Shown piece by piece: positions 38,124-47,293 of a stretch of 64,000 nucleotides of DNA. The stretch comes from Faecalibacterium prausnitzii. GTDB lineage: Bacteria > Bacillota > Clostridia > Oscillospirales > Ruminococcaceae. The position numbers and the translations under genes were made by a program. Position 1 is the first letter of the stretch; every line of letters begins with the position of its first letter. The notes under the pieces were generated by a model. That model worked only from the letters and a program-made list of their open reading frames with translations. It had not been told where the DNA came from and searched no databases. The stretch spans positions 2,790,001-2,854,000 of the forward strand of contig NZ_CP065377.1 of assembly GCF_019967995.1 (NCBI RefSeq). The letters run 5' to 3'.

Positions 38124-40295
38124 ATGAAGATCATCAAGCGCAACGGGTCCGAGGTCCCGTTCGATATCACCAAGATCATCACCGCTGTTACCAAGGCCAG
38201 TGATTCCGTGGGCGGCAAGAGCCGCCTGACCCGCGAGCAGATCAACCAGATCGCCGACGACGTCACGGAGCAGTGCCAGGCGCTCAACCGCGCCGTCAGC
38301 GTGGAAGAGATCCAGGATATGGTCGAGAACAAGCTGATGGACATGAAGGCGCACGACATCGCCCGCCATTATATCACCTACCGCTATATCCAGAGCCTGA
38401 AGCGCCAGACCAACACCACCGATGAGCGCATCCTGAGCCTGATCGAGTGCCAGAACGAGGAAGTCAAGCAGGAGAACGCCAACAAGAACCCCACCGTCAA
38501 CAGTGTGCAGCGCGACTACATGGCCGGTGAGATCTCCAAAGACCTGACCGCCCGCCTGCTGCTGGACCCGGAGATCGTCAAGGCGCATCAGGAGGGCCTG
38601 ATCCACTTCCACGATTCCGACTACTTCGCACAGCACATGCACAACTGCGACCTGGTCAACCTGGAAGATATGCTCCAGAACGGCACTGTCATCTCCGGTA
38701 CCTATATCGAGAAGCCCCACAGCTTCTCCACCGCCTGCAACATCGCGACCCAGATCATCGCGCAGGTCGCCTCCAACCAGTACGGCGGCCAGAGCATCAG
38801 TCTGACCCATCTGGCTCCCTTTGTGGACGTCTCCCGCCGGAAGATCGCCAACGAGGTCGAGGTCGAGATGGAGGGTCTGGATGTTTCCGCTGAGCGGAAG
38901 AAGGAGATCGTCGAGCGCCGCCTGCGCAATGAGATCAACCGCGGCGTCCAGACCATCCAGTATCAGGTCGTCACCCTGATGACCACCAATGGTCAGGCCC
39001 CCTTCATCACCGTCTTCATGTATCTGGGCGAAGCCCGCAACGCACAGGAGAAGGCCGACCTGGCCATCATCATCGAGGAGACCATCCGCCAGCGCTATCA
39101 GGGCGTCAAGAACGAAGCCGGTGTCTGGATCACCCCCGCCTTCCCCAAGCTCATCTATGTGCTGGAAGAGGACAACATCCGCCCCGGCACCCCCTATTAC
39201 TACCTGACGGAGCTGGCCGCCAAGTGCACCGCCAAGCGGATGGTGCCCGACTATATCTCCGAGAAGAAGATGCTGGAGCTGAAGGTGGACAAAAACGGCG
39301 AAGGCCACTGCTACACCTGCATGGGCTGCCGCAGCTTCCTGACCCCCTATGTGGACCCGGAGACCGGAAAACCCAAGTACTATGGCCGCTTCAATCAGGG
39401 CGTCGTCACCATCAACCTGGTGGACGTGGCCCTGTCCTCCGGCGGCAACTTTGACAAGTTCTGGAAGATCTTCGATGAGCGTCTCGACCTGTGCCACCGC
39501 GCCCTGCAGGCACGGCATAAGCGTCTGCTGGGCACCCCCAGCGACGCCGCCCCCATCCTGTGGCAGTACGGCGCACTGGCCCGCCTGAAGAAGGGCGAGA
39601 AGATCGACAAACTGCTCTTCGGCGGCTACTCGACCATCAGCCTGGGGTATGCCGGCCTGTATGAGTGCGTCAAGTATATGACCGGCCGCAGCCACACCGA
39701 TGCCGGTGCAAAGCCCTTTGCCCTGAGTGTGATGCAGCACATGAACGACAAGTGCAATGAGTGGAAGAAGGCCGAGAACATGGACTACTCCCTCTACGGC
39801 ACCCCGCTGGAATCCACCACTTACAAGTTCGCCAAGTGCCTGCAAAAGCGGTTCGGCATCGTGCCCGGCATCACGGACAAGAACTATATCACCAACAGCT
39901 ACCACGTCCACGTCTCCGAGCCGATCGACGCCTTCACCAAGCTGAAGTTCGAGAGCGAGTTCCAGAAGCTTTCGCCGGGCGGTGCCATCAGCTATGTGGA
40001 AGTGCCCAATATGCAGGACAATCTGGAAGCCGTCATGAGCGTACTCCAGTTCATCTACGACAACATCATGTATGCGGAGCTGAACACCAAGTCCGACTAC
40101 TGCCAGTGCTGCGGCTACGACGGCGAGATCCGGATCGTGGAGGACGACGGCAAGCTGGTCTGGGAGTGCCCCAAGTGCGGCAACCGCGACCAGAACAAAC
40201 TGAACGTCGCCCGCCGCACCTGCGGCTACATCGGCACCCAGTTCTGGAACCAGGGCCGCACCCAGGAGATCAAGGATCGGGTCCTGCACCTGTAA
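38124..40295 (+). CDS. nrdD: Anaerobic ribonucleoside-triphosphate reductase (class III)
   Basis: NrdD makes deoxyribonucleotides without oxygen using a glycyl radical. The 723 residues start with an ATP-cone (MKIIKRNGSEVPFDITKI) for allosteric control. They end with a zinc site of four cysteines (YCQCCGYDG and WECPKCGNR) and the radical loop RTCGYIG, with Gly701 as the expected radical residue. A GGAGG site lies 6 bases before the ATG. The activating enzyme NrdG is encoded next, after a dispersed repeat. Confidence 0.97.
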   Translation: MKIIKRNGSEVPFDITKIITAVTKASDSVGGKSRLTREQINQIADDVTEQCQALNRAVSVEEIQDMVENKLMDMKAHDIARHYITYRYIQSLKRQTNTTDERILSLIECQNEEVKQENANKNPTVNSVQRDYMAGEISKDLTARLLLDPEIVKAHQEGLIHFHDSDYFAQHMHNCDLVNLEDMLQNGTVISGTYIEKPHSFSTACNIATQIIAQVASNQYGGQSISLTHLAPFVDVSRRKIANEVEVEMEGLDVSAERKKEIVERRLRNEINRGVQTIQYQVVTLMTTNGQAPFITVFMYLGEARNAQEKADLAIIIEETIRQRYQGVKNEAGVWITPAFPKLIYVLEEDNIRPGTPYYYLTELAAKCTAKRMVPDYISEKKMLELKVDKNGEGHCYTCMGCRSFLTPYVDPETGKPKYYGRFNQGVVTINLVDVALSSGGNFDKFWKIFDERLDLCHRALQARHKRLLGTPSDAAPILWQYGALARLKKGEKIDKLLFGGYSTISLGYAGLYECVKYMTGRSHTDAGAKPFALSVMQHMNDKCNEWKKAENMDYSLYGTPLESTTYKFAKCLQKRFGIVPGITDKNYITNSYHVHVSEPIDAFTKLKFESEFQKLSPGGAISYVEVPNMQDNLEAVMSVLQFIYDNIMYAELNTKSDYCQCCGYDGEIRIVEDDGKLVWECPKCGNRDQNKLNVARRTCGYIGTQFWNQGRTQEIKDRVLHL

Positions 40296-40346
40296 CCCTC
40301 TCAGGCGCTTTGCGCCAGCTCCCCCCAAAAAGGGGAGCCATTGGCA
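40296..40346 (+). repeat. Dispersed hairpin repeat, single-module copy
   Basis: CCCTCTCAGGCGC, a small GGCGC-TTT-GCGCC hairpin, then CAGCTCCCCCCAAAAAGGGGAGC and TTGGCA: one half of the two-module element at 2040 and 54982. It begins directly at the nrdD stop codon and separates nrdD from nrdG. Confidence 0.75.
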
Positions 40347-40412
40347 ACCGACAAAAAGCATCATCAAATGGAAAAGCAAAGCAGCGCGCTCTGCTTTCAG
40401 GTTTCATCCGTC

Positions 40413-40964
40413 ATGAATTACGCTACCATCAAATATTACGATATCGCCAACGGCCCCGGTGTGCGCACCAGCGTCTTCGTTTCCGGGTGCCGCCATCACT
40501 GCCCCGGCTGCTTCAATGCGGTGGCCTGGGATTTCGGCTACGGCAAGCCCTTCGACAAGGCCGTCCGCAACGAGATCTTCGCCTCCTGCCAGCCGGACTA
40601 TATCGCCGGGCTGAGCCTGCTGGGCGGCGAACCCATGGAGCCGGAGAACCAGCGGGAGCTTCTGCCCTTTGTGCGGAACTTCAAGGCCCTCTACCCCCAT
40701 AAAACGGTCTGGTGCTACTCCGGCTACACCTGGGAGCAGCTGACCGGCACGGAGCCCTGCGCCGCCCGGTGCGAAGTCACCGATGAACTGCTGGCCCTGC
40801 TGGACGTCCTCGTGGACGGCCGGTTCGTGGAGGCTCAGCATGACATCACTCTGCGCTTCCGCGGCAGCTCCAACCAGCGGCTGCTGGATGTGCCCCGGTC
40901 TCTTGCCGCCGGGCAGCCCATGTGGTGGGAGGACGAACAGGTCTTTGCGACTCACACGATGTGA
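40413..40964 (+). CDS. nrdG: Anaerobic ribonucleotide reductase activating enzyme
   Basis: This 183-residue radical SAM protein has the CxxxCxxC cluster motif (CRHHCPGC, about residues 26-33) that installs the glycyl radical in NrdD. The N-terminus NYATIKYYDIANGPGVRTSVF is typical, which supports the ATG at 40413 over upstream ATGs at 40341 and 40368 that lie in or next to the repeat. No clear Shine-Dalgarno precedes it; a 7-bp hairpin (AAAGCAG/CTGCTTT) lies 20-35 bases upstream. Confidence 0.93.
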   Translation: MNYATIKYYDIANGPGVRTSVFVSGCRHHCPGCFNAVAWDFGYGKPFDKAVRNEIFASCQPDYIAGLSLLGGEPMEPENQRELLPFVRNFKALYPHKTVWCYSGYTWEQLTGTEPCAARCEVTDELLALLDVLVDGRFVEAQHDITLRFRGSSNQRLLDVPRSLAAGQPMWWEDEQVFATHTM

Positions 40965-40970
40965 TCTTAC

Positions 40971-41018
40971 AAAAAAGCAGACATGCCGCCGTTTCCGGTG
41001 CTGCATGTCTGCTTTTTC
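40971..41018. terminator. Bidirectional terminator between nrdG and the GH2 gene
   Basis: Stem AAAAAGCAGACATGC with GCATGTCTGCTTTTT around a 16-base loop; T tracts in both directions for converging genes. Confidence 0.9.
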
Positions 41019-42802
41019 TATGCCTGTTTCAGGACCTTTTCAAACTCTGCTTCCAATGCTTCGTTCACCGCGCGGACGGCGGCCGGGTCGGGCTTGACCG
41101 CCTGCCGGTCGTAGGTGAACAGGCCGTTCACCTCGTCCTCCACATCGCTGACCTGGGTGTACACCAGAGCCGACAGCCCGTTCCGGAGCTGCGGGAGCAC
41201 CGTTTCCAATTGCAGTTTCCGGTAGCGCCCGGTCAGCTCGGCGCGGCTCTTTGCCGTGCCGTAGCCGTAGGTCCTGCGGGGCGGCTCGTGGCCGGGCATC
41301 GGCCAGGCGATGCCGCCATATTCGCTGAGCGCAACGGTGCGGCGGCCGGGCCGGAGATGGAGCGGATAGAAATAGTTGTGGCGGGAGTCCACATCGCCGC
41401 CGCCCTGGTCATACCACCCGCTGGCCTCGTCCACCAGACGGTCGGAGTCGAGGGTGCGGAGCGTCTCGACTGCCTGCGCGGCATCGAACTGCCCCCACCC
41501 CTCGTTGAAGGGCACCCAGCAGCCGATGCAGGGATGCCCCCGCAGGGCCTCCACCGTTGCTTCCAGCTCCCGGCCGTATTCTTCCCGGCTGGCCTCGCTG
41601 CGGCGGCTCAGCAGACCCCGGAGGGCCGCTGTGTCGGGCAGTTTCCGCAGCAGCGGCTGCAGCACGTTGGTCAGGTAGGTCACGAACCACAGCCGGTACG
41701 GCTCGCCGCCGTTCACCATGTCCTGCCAGACGATGAGGCCCAGCTTATCGCAGTGGTAATACCACCGCTGCGGCTCAATCTTCGCGTGTTTGCGCAGCAG
41801 GTTGAAGCCCAGTTCCTTGATGGTCTGCAATTCGTGCACTACCGCCGCGTCGGACGGCGGGGTATACAGGCCCTCCGGCCAGTAGCCCTGGTCGAGCAGA
41901 CCGTTCAGCAGGAGGGGCCGGTCGTTCAGGCAGAAGCGCAGCACGCCCTTTGCATCGGGCGCACAGCTCCACTTCCGCAGGGCGAAATAGCTGTGCACCG
42001 TGTCGAAGCTCTCTTCCTCCCCCTGGGTCGTACCGACGGTCAGGTCGTAGAGGAAGGGGCTGTCCGGGCTCCACGGGAAGAAATGCTCCTCCGGGATGTT
42101 CAGCGTCACCGCGCCGTCCCGGTCGGCCTCGTCGCTGCCCCAGTCCTCTGCGATGGTCACGCCGCCGGCCCGCACCACCGCCCAAAGGTTCACCGCCCCG
42201 CCGGGCTTTGCCGTGCGGGCCTGAACGGTCACGGTCCGGGCGTCGTAGTCCGGGGTGACGGTCAGCGTCTCGATGTAGTTGTCCGGCACCCGCTCCAGCC
42301 AGACGGTCTGCCAGATGCCGCTCTGGGCCGGGTAGAACATCCCGCCGGGCCGGAGCGTCTGTTTGCCCCGCGCCTGCACCCCGGCCCCGGTGGGGTCCTG
42401 CACAGCCACCCACAGGCGGTTGTGGTCGGCGTTCAGGGCCTCGGTGATGTCGAACGTAAAGGGCCAGTAGCCGCCCCGGTGGCCGCCCACCAGATGCCCG
42501 TTGACCTGCACGGCGCAGGCGTAGTCCACGGCACCGAAGTGGAGCAGCACCCGGCCCCCGGAACCGGCAGGCGGGGCAAAGCTGCGGTGGTAGTGGAGCC
42601 ACTCGCCGGGCTGAAGGGTCCGCCCCACGCCGGAAGCCCGCGTCTCCGGGGAATAGGGCACGAGGATGTCGCCCTCCCACTGCCTGGGCAGCTGCGCCGA
42701 CTTCGTGATGGCGAACTGCCACAGACCGTTCAGGGATTCGAAACTGTCCCGCCGCAGGGCAGGGCGCGGGTATTCCGGCAGAGGATGCTGCGTTTTGGTC
42801 AT
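41018..42802 (-). CDS. Glycoside hydrolase family 2 protein
   Basis: The 594 residues show the GH2 layout: an N-terminal jelly-roll sugar-binding domain (LNGLWQFAITKS; VLLHFGAVDYACAVQVNGH), an immunoglobulin-like middle and a TIM barrel. The acid/base Glu is in VPFNEGWGQFD, and ALSEYGGIAWP is the nucleophile region. It lacks a signal peptide. It could be a beta-galactosidase, beta-glucuronidase or beta-mannosidase; glucuronidase hallmark residues were not confirmed, so no symbol is given. The frame is open to 43726, but only the part from the ATG at 42802 matches the family. Confidence 0.88.
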   Translation of the reverse strand: MTKTQHPLPEYPRPALRRDSFESLNGLWQFAITKSAQLPRQWEGDILVPYSPETRASGVGRTLQPGEWLHYHRSFAPPAGSGGRVLLHFGAVDYACAVQVNGHLVGGHRGGYWPFTFDITEALNADHNRLWVAVQDPTGAGVQARGKQTLRPGGMFYPAQSGIWQTVWLERVPDNYIETLTVTPDYDARTVTVQARTAKPGGAVNLWAVVRAGGVTIAEDWGSDEADRDGAVTLNIPEEHFFPWSPDSPFLYDLTVGTTQGEEESFDTVHSYFALRKWSCAPDAKGVLRFCLNDRPLLLNGLLDQGYWPEGLYTPPSDAAVVHELQTIKELGFNLLRKHAKIEPQRWYYHCDKLGLIVWQDMVNGGEPYRLWFVTYLTNVLQPLLRKLPDTAALRGLLSRRSEASREEYGRELEATVEALRGHPCIGCWVPFNEGWGQFDAAQAVETLRTLDSDRLVDEASGWYDQGGGDVDSRHNYFYPLHLRPGRRTVALSEYGGIAWPMPGHEPPRRTYGYGTAKSRAELTGRYRKLQLETVLPQLRNGLSALVYTQVSDVEDEVNGLFTYDRQAVKPDPAAVRAVNEALEAEFEKVLKQA

Positions 42803-42946
42803 CGTGGTCACCGCTTTCTGGCGTTTTGGCCTGTTCTGCCCCCATTCTAGCACAGAAAAACAGACTTGTATAGCGGCTTGCCGTATATCCCGCCGCCGCA
42901 GCGCATACAATGCTTCCAGAACCAAACAAGGGTGGGAGGCATGGGC

Positions 42947-43669
42947 ATGTTTGTGGTAACGCTGAACAAGGCAAGTCTGAAGAAGGTCGGCATCGGGGCC
43001 ATGTGCTGTGCGCTGGTGGCGTTCAGTGCGCTGCTGGGGCGGTACATCAGCACCCGCACGGTGGCGGTCTCGGCCAGCGGAAACAAGATCGAGAGCGCAC
43101 AGGACATCCAGACCTGGTTCACCGGCTACGGCCTGGATGTGGACGGCGCATCCATCACGGCGGATAAGGTCAAGATCCCCCGCAAATGGGACGACAGCTT
43201 CTCCGCCTTCAATGGGGTGGTGCAGCAGAGCGGGCTGGACCTGACCCGCTACAAGGGGAAGACTGTCGAAAAATGGACGGCGCTCATCCCCGCCGCCAGC
43301 AAGGGCGACCTGAGCCAGTACGGTGTACTGCTGGTCTACCGGAAAAAGGCCATCGGAGCCTATCTGCTCGAAAAGCCCTCCGGCACCGTGACCGGCCTCA
43401 AGGACGCCCAGAGCGCCGCCCTGGCCGAAGAGCAGCAGGCCGAGCAGGTCTCCGGTGAGGATTACAGCGGCGACTGGGGCGAACGACACGACGAAGAGCT
43501 GGGAGCTTCCGACCAGGCCCAGCAGACCTCCGGCGAGGACTTCAGCGGCGACTGGGGCGAGCGCCACGACGAGGAGCTGGGGGCTTCCGGGCAGGCACAG
43601 CAGACTTCCGGCGAGGACTACACCTACACCGACCTTCCGCTGGATGCTGAGGGGTATCCCGTCGAATAA
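42947..43669 (+). CDS. DUF4830 domain protein with C-terminal tandem repeats
   Basis: The 240 residues open with a basic start and one membrane helix (about 13-32, GIGAMCCALVAFSALLGRYI). A DUF4830-like domain follows (ESAQDIQTWFTGYGLDVDG to YGVLLVYRKKAIGAYLL), probably outside the cell. The C-terminus holds two near-identical 26-residue repeats plus a partial third. The function is unknown. The ATG at 42947 is 7 bases after GGGAGG; an ATG at 42941 is too close to it. Confidence 0.75.
   Translation: MFVVTLNKASLKKVGIGAMCCALVAFSALLGRYISTRTVAVSASGNKIESAQDIQTWFTGYGLDVDGASITADKVKIPRKWDDSFSAFNGVVQQSGLDLTRYKGKTVEKWTALIPAASKGDLSQYGVLLVYRKKAIGAYLLEKPSGTVTGLKDAQSAALAEEQQAEQVSGEDYSGDWGERHDEELGASDQAQQTSGEDFSGDWGERHDEELGASGQAQQTSGEDYTYTDLPLDAEGYPVE
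43451..43621 (+). repeat. 78-base in-frame tandem repeat
   Basis: Unit 1 at 43451-43528, unit 2 at 43529-43606, then a 15-base start of a third. Each unit encodes SGEDYSGDWGERHDEELGAS plus six more residues (DQAQQT or GQAQQT). Differences between units are mostly silent, and the length is a multiple of three, so copy number can vary without breaking the frame. Confidence 0.9.
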
Positions 43670-43720
43670 CCTGCGTTGAAAATTTTCCACCAAAAATTCT
43701 GTGGAACTATACCAAAAAAG

Positions 43721-43749
43721 TTGCATGAAAATCAGCGAAATGGGATAAT
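43721..43749 (+). promoter_or_regulatory. Promoter of ptsH
   Basis: TTGCAT (43721-43726), 17 bases, GATAAT (43744-43749). A second -10-like TATAAT at 43771-43776 has no clear -35. Confidence 0.55.
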
Positions 43750-43872
43750 GAAAAAACCACGAATGAGGTTTATAATATAGGTAGTGTATCCCGCAGCAGG
43801 ATTGGGCTGCCTCCGGCGCGGCCGATGGCCCCGGAGCATGATGAAGGGGATACCCAGTAAGGAGAAATGATC

Positions 43873-44130
43873 ATGAAGGAATTTCAGTACACTGTCAAGG
43901 ATGCCTGCGGCATCCACGCACGTCCCGCCGGCCTGCTGGTCAAGGTCGTCAAGGGCTTTTCCAGCACCGCTACCCTCGAAAAGAACGGCAAGACCTGCGA
44001 CCTGCGCAAGCTGATGGCTCTGATGGGCATGGGCGTCAAGCAGGGCGAGACCGTCACCGTCAAGGTCGAGGGCGAGGATGAGGAGGCTGCAGCTGCAGCC
44101 ATCCAGCAGTTCCTGACCGAGAACGTCTGA
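43873..44130 (+). CDS. ptsH: Phosphocarrier protein HPr
   Basis: HPr carries phosphate from enzyme I to sugar-specific PTS transporters. In the 85-residue protein the active His15 is in GIHARPAG. The site of regulatory Ser46 in Firmicutes is lysine here (DLRKLMALMGMG instead of the usual LKSIMGVMSLG), so HprK control by phosphorylation would be lost. The ATG at 43873 has AAGGAG at the right distance; another ATG at 43867 is too close. A terminator separates it from ptsI. Confidence 0.93.
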   Translation: MKEFQYTVKDACGIHARPAGLLVKVVKGFSSTATLEKNGKTCDLRKLMALMGMGVKQGETVTVKVEGEDEEAAAAAIQQFLTENV

Positions 44131-44142
44131 GGACAAGCGAGC

Positions 44143-44179
44143 CAAAGCCCTTGCGGGACCTTCCTGCGGGGGCTTTTTC
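44143..44179 (+). terminator. Terminator between ptsH and ptsI
   Basis: Imperfect 14-pair stem (AAAGCCCTTGCGGG with CCTGCGGGGGCTTT), then TTTTTCG. Partial read-through into ptsI is likely, as no separate ptsI promoter is clear. Confidence 0.75.
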
Positions 44180-44210
44180 GCACATCTGAAATGAGAAGGA
44201 GATATGAACG

Positions 44211-45857
44211 ATGCAGGTAGGCACCGGTAAAAGCATCCTGAATGGGATCGCCATTGGCAAACTGAAGCTTTACAAGAAAAAGAACGCCGTCATCTCGGCC
44301 GCCGACGTCACCGACACCGCCGCTGAGGAAGCCCGCTTCGAAGACGCCCGCGCCAAGGCCATCGACCAGCAGACCGCCCTTTACGAAAAGGCGCTGGACG
44401 AGGCTGGTGAGGACATCGCCGAGGTGTTCAACATCCACGCCATGATGCTGGACGACGACGACTTCGTGGACGCCATCAAGGAGATCATCAACGGCCAGCA
44501 CAAGTGTGCCGAGTACGCCGTCAAGACCGCCGGGGACAACCAGGCCGCCGTCTTCGCCGCCATGGACGACCCGTATCTGCAGGCCCGCAGCGCCGACGTC
44601 ATCGACATCGCGCAGGCCATGCTGGATATCTTGCAGGGCGTGGACAACGCCACGCTGCAGGGCACAGAGCCCAGCATCCTCGTGGCCGAGGATCTGGCCC
44701 CCTCCGAGACGGTCCGGATGGACAAGAGCCTGCTGCTGGGCTTCATCACCCGCGAGGGCAGCTCCAACAGCCACACCGCCATTCTGGCCCGCAGCATGAA
44801 CATCCCCGCCCTGATCCAGTGCAAGGAGATCCAGGACGACTGGGACGGCAAGATGGCCGTGGTGGACGGCTACAACGCCTGCGTGTATGTAGACCCCACC
44901 CCCGATCTGCTGGAGAGCCTGACCAAGCGTCAGCAGGAAGACCAGAAGAAGCTCGCCCTCCTCTCCGAGCTCAAGGGCAAGCCCAACACCACGCTGGACG
45001 GCAAGACCATCAACGTCTTCGCCAACATCGGCGGCATAAGCGATGTGGGTGCCGTGCAGCAGAACGACGCCGGCGGCGTGGGCCTGTTCCGCACCGAATT
45101 CGTCTACCTGAACTGCAAGGACTTCCCCACCGAGGACTACCAGTTCGAAGCCTACAAGCAAGTGATGGAGAGCCTGGCCCCCAAGAAGGTCGTCGTCCGC
45201 ACCTGTGACATCGGTGCCGACAAGACCGTCGATTACATGAAGCTCGACCATGAGGACAACCCCGCCCTGGGCTACCGCGCCATCCGCATCTGCCTGACCC
45301 GCCGGGACTTCTTCAAGACCCAGCTGCGGGCTCTGCTCCGCGCTTCGGCCTACGGCAACATGAGCATCATGTTCCCCATGATCTCCAGCCTGCGGGAGCT
45401 GCAGGATGCCAAGGCCGTCCTCGAAGAGTGCAAGCAGGAGCTGACCGCTGAGGGCAAAAAGTTCAGCAGCAGCATCGAGGTCGGCACCATGATCGAGACC
45501 CCCGCCGCCGTCCTCATCGCCGACGACCTGGCCGCCGAGTGTGACTTCTTCTCCATCGGCACCAACGACCTGACCCAGTACACCTGTGCGCTGGACCGCC
45601 AGAACGCCAAGCTGGAACCCTTCTTCGACCCGCACCACCCGGCTGTGCTCAAGGCCATCCAGATGACCATTGAGGCAGGCCACCGCCACGGCATCTGGGT
45701 CGGCATCTGCGGCGAGCTGGGCGCGGACACCGCCCTCACCGAGACCTTCCTCCGGATGGGTGTGGACGAGCTTTCCATGAACGCCAAGAGCATCCTGCCC
45801 GTGCGCAAGATCATCCGCAGCGTCAACCTGAGCAAGCCCTCCGCCAAGAACATCTGA
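44211..45857 (+). CDS. ptsI: PTS enzyme I (phosphoenolpyruvate-protein phosphotransferase)
   Basis: Enzyme I takes phosphate from PEP to HPr. In this 548-residue protein the phosphorylated His188 is in EGSSNSHTAILARS, and the C-terminal PEP-binding barrel has FRTEFVYL, NDLTQYT and the catalytic Cys500 in GICGELGAD. The family form GGxTSHTAI is altered to SSNSHTAI but the histidine stays. It follows ptsH by 80 bases. No sugar-specific EII gene is in the window. Confidence 0.95.
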   Translation: MQVGTGKSILNGIAIGKLKLYKKKNAVISAADVTDTAAEEARFEDARAKAIDQQTALYEKALDEAGEDIAEVFNIHAMMLDDDDFVDAIKEIINGQHKCAEYAVKTAGDNQAAVFAAMDDPYLQARSADVIDIAQAMLDILQGVDNATLQGTEPSILVAEDLAPSETVRMDKSLLLGFITREGSSNSHTAILARSMNIPALIQCKEIQDDWDGKMAVVDGYNACVYVDPTPDLLESLTKRQQEDQKKLALLSELKGKPNTTLDGKTINVFANIGGISDVGAVQQNDAGGVGLFRTEFVYLNCKDFPTEDYQFEAYKQVMESLAPKKVVVRTCDIGADKTVDYMKLDHEDNPALGYRAIRICLTRRDFFKTQLRALLRASAYGNMSIMFPMISSLRELQDAKAVLEECKQELTAEGKKFSSSIEVGTMIETPAAVLIADDLAAECDFFSIGTNDLTQYTCALDRQNAKLEPFFDPHHPAVLKAIQMTIEAGHRHGIWVGICGELGADTALTETFLRMGVDELSMNAKSILPVRKIIRSVNLSKPSAKNI

Positions 45858-45878
45858 GTCCCGCGTTTTCCTGCATTC

Positions 45879-45925
45879 ACAGCCCCCTCTGCGGCCCCTT
45901 TCCGCCGCCCTGGGGGCTGTTTTCT
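45879..45925 (+). terminator. Terminator after ptsI
   Basis: Stem ACAGCCCCC with GGGGGCTGT around a 24-base loop that can form a small stem itself, then TTTTCT. Confidence 0.8.
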
Positions 45926-46081
45926 ATCCCATCGTTTCCGGGCAGACACGACCGAATTTCATGTTTTGCCGCCGCAACAAGCCGCGCTTTCATCCCGAAA
46001 CGCTTCCCAACACGAAAGCAACATGCTATACTAGGTGCAAATCATTCTGCCGCCAAATTTATCGTATCAGGAGAGATTGGC

Positions 46082-47272
46082 ATGACCCAATTATTGATCC
46101 GTTTGTTTATCCGGGACCCGGACGACACCCGCGACCCCGCCGTCCGCACCGCCTACGGCAACCTGGCCAGCCTGGTCGGCATGGCCTGCAATCTGCTGCT
46201 CTGCATCGGCAAACTGGTTGCCGGCACCCTGTTCGGCTCCATCGCCATCATGGCAGATGCTCTGAACAACCTGTCGGACGCTTCGTCCAACATCGTCAGC
46301 CTCATCGGCTTCCGGCTGGCCGCCAAGGCCCCGGACGCCGAGCACCCCTACGGCCACGCCCGGTACGAATACCTTGCCGGGCTGGTGGTCAGCGTCACCA
46401 TCCTGGCCATCGGCCTTTCGCTGGGCAAGGAATCGGTGGTGAAAGTCCTCCATCCCACGCCCGTCATCTTCAGCTGGCTCAGCATCGGTGTGCTGGCTGC
46501 TTCCATCGCCGTCAAGCTCTGGATGAGCCGCTTCAACCGCACCGTAGGGCAGCGCATCGCCTCCGAGACGCTGCTCGCCACCGCTGCCGACAGCCGCAAC
46601 GACGTGCTGACCACGAGCGCCGTCCTGCTCTCCACCATCCTGTGCAGTGCCACGGGCTGGAACATCCTCGACGGCCTCATGGGCGTGGCGGTGGCCGCGT
46701 TCATCCTCTGGTCCGGCTGGGGCCTCGTGATGGACACCCTCAGCCCGCTGCTGGGCGAAACGCCCTCGCCGGAGCTGGTGGCGCACATCGAGCGGACCGT
46801 CATGTCCTACCCTGGTGTGCTGGGCGTACACGACCTTATGGTCCACGATTACGGCCCCGGCCACCAGTTCGCTTCGCTCCACGTCGAGTTCCCGGCCGAA
46901 AGCGACCCGCTGGCGGCCCATGACGTCATCGACAACATCGAGCGGGATTTCCTGAAAAAAGACAACCTGCAGGTCACCATCCACTACGACCCCATCGTGA
47001 CCTCGGACGCCAAGGTCGGTGTGCTGCGCACCCGCCTGACGGAGCACCTCCGCCAGCTGGACCCGCAGCTCTCCATCCACGACCTGCGCATCGTCCCCGG
47101 TGACACCCACACCAACGTCCTGTTCGATCTGGCCTTCCCCGCCGGGTACACCGGCGATACGGACGCCGTCATGGCCGAGATGTGCCGTTTCGTCACCGGG
47201 CAGGACCCGAACTACAGCTGCATCATCAAGCTGGAGCAGAGCTATGCCGCTGTGCCCCAAAGCCCGAAATAA
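46082..47272 (+). CDS. Cation diffusion facilitator family transporter
   Basis: The 396 residues contain six membrane helices with the CDF metal motifs ADALNNLSD (helix II), HPYGHARYEY and ADSRNDVLTTS (helix V). A C-terminal cytoplasmic part is longer than the usual dimerisation domain and may hold two such modules (about 285-390). It exports divalent metals by proton exchange; zinc, manganese or iron cannot be told apart. A TATACT -10 with a poor -35 (TTCCCA) lies at about 46030. Confidence 0.92.
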   Translation: MTQLLIRLFIRDPDDTRDPAVRTAYGNLASLVGMACNLLLCIGKLVAGTLFGSIAIMADALNNLSDASSNIVSLIGFRLAAKAPDAEHPYGHARYEYLAGLVVSVTILAIGLSLGKESVVKVLHPTPVIFSWLSIGVLAASIAVKLWMSRFNRTVGQRIASETLLATAADSRNDVLTTSAVLLSTILCSATGWNILDGLMGVAVAAFILWSGWGLVMDTLSPLLGETPSPELVAHIERTVMSYPGVLGVHDLMVHDYGPGHQFASLHVEFPAESDPLAAHDVIDNIERDFLKKDNLQVTIHYDPIVTSDAKVGVLRTRLTEHLRQLDPQLSIHDLRIVPGDTHTNVLFDLAFPAGYTGDTDAVMAEMCRFVTGQDPNYSCIIKLEQSYAAVPQSPK

Positions 47273-47293
47273 CATCATCAGGGGGAAGTATTT

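Noticed and set aside
38004..40379. A 791-codon minus-strand open frame opposite nrdD
   Set aside because: Same cause: long antisense frames are common at this GC. nrdD on the plus strand is unambiguous.
42803..43726. N-terminal extension of the GH2 protein by about 300 residues
   Set aside because: This part lies opposite the DUF4830 gene, is low-complexity and does not resemble GH2 proteins; the ATG at 42802 starts directly before the sugar-binding domain.
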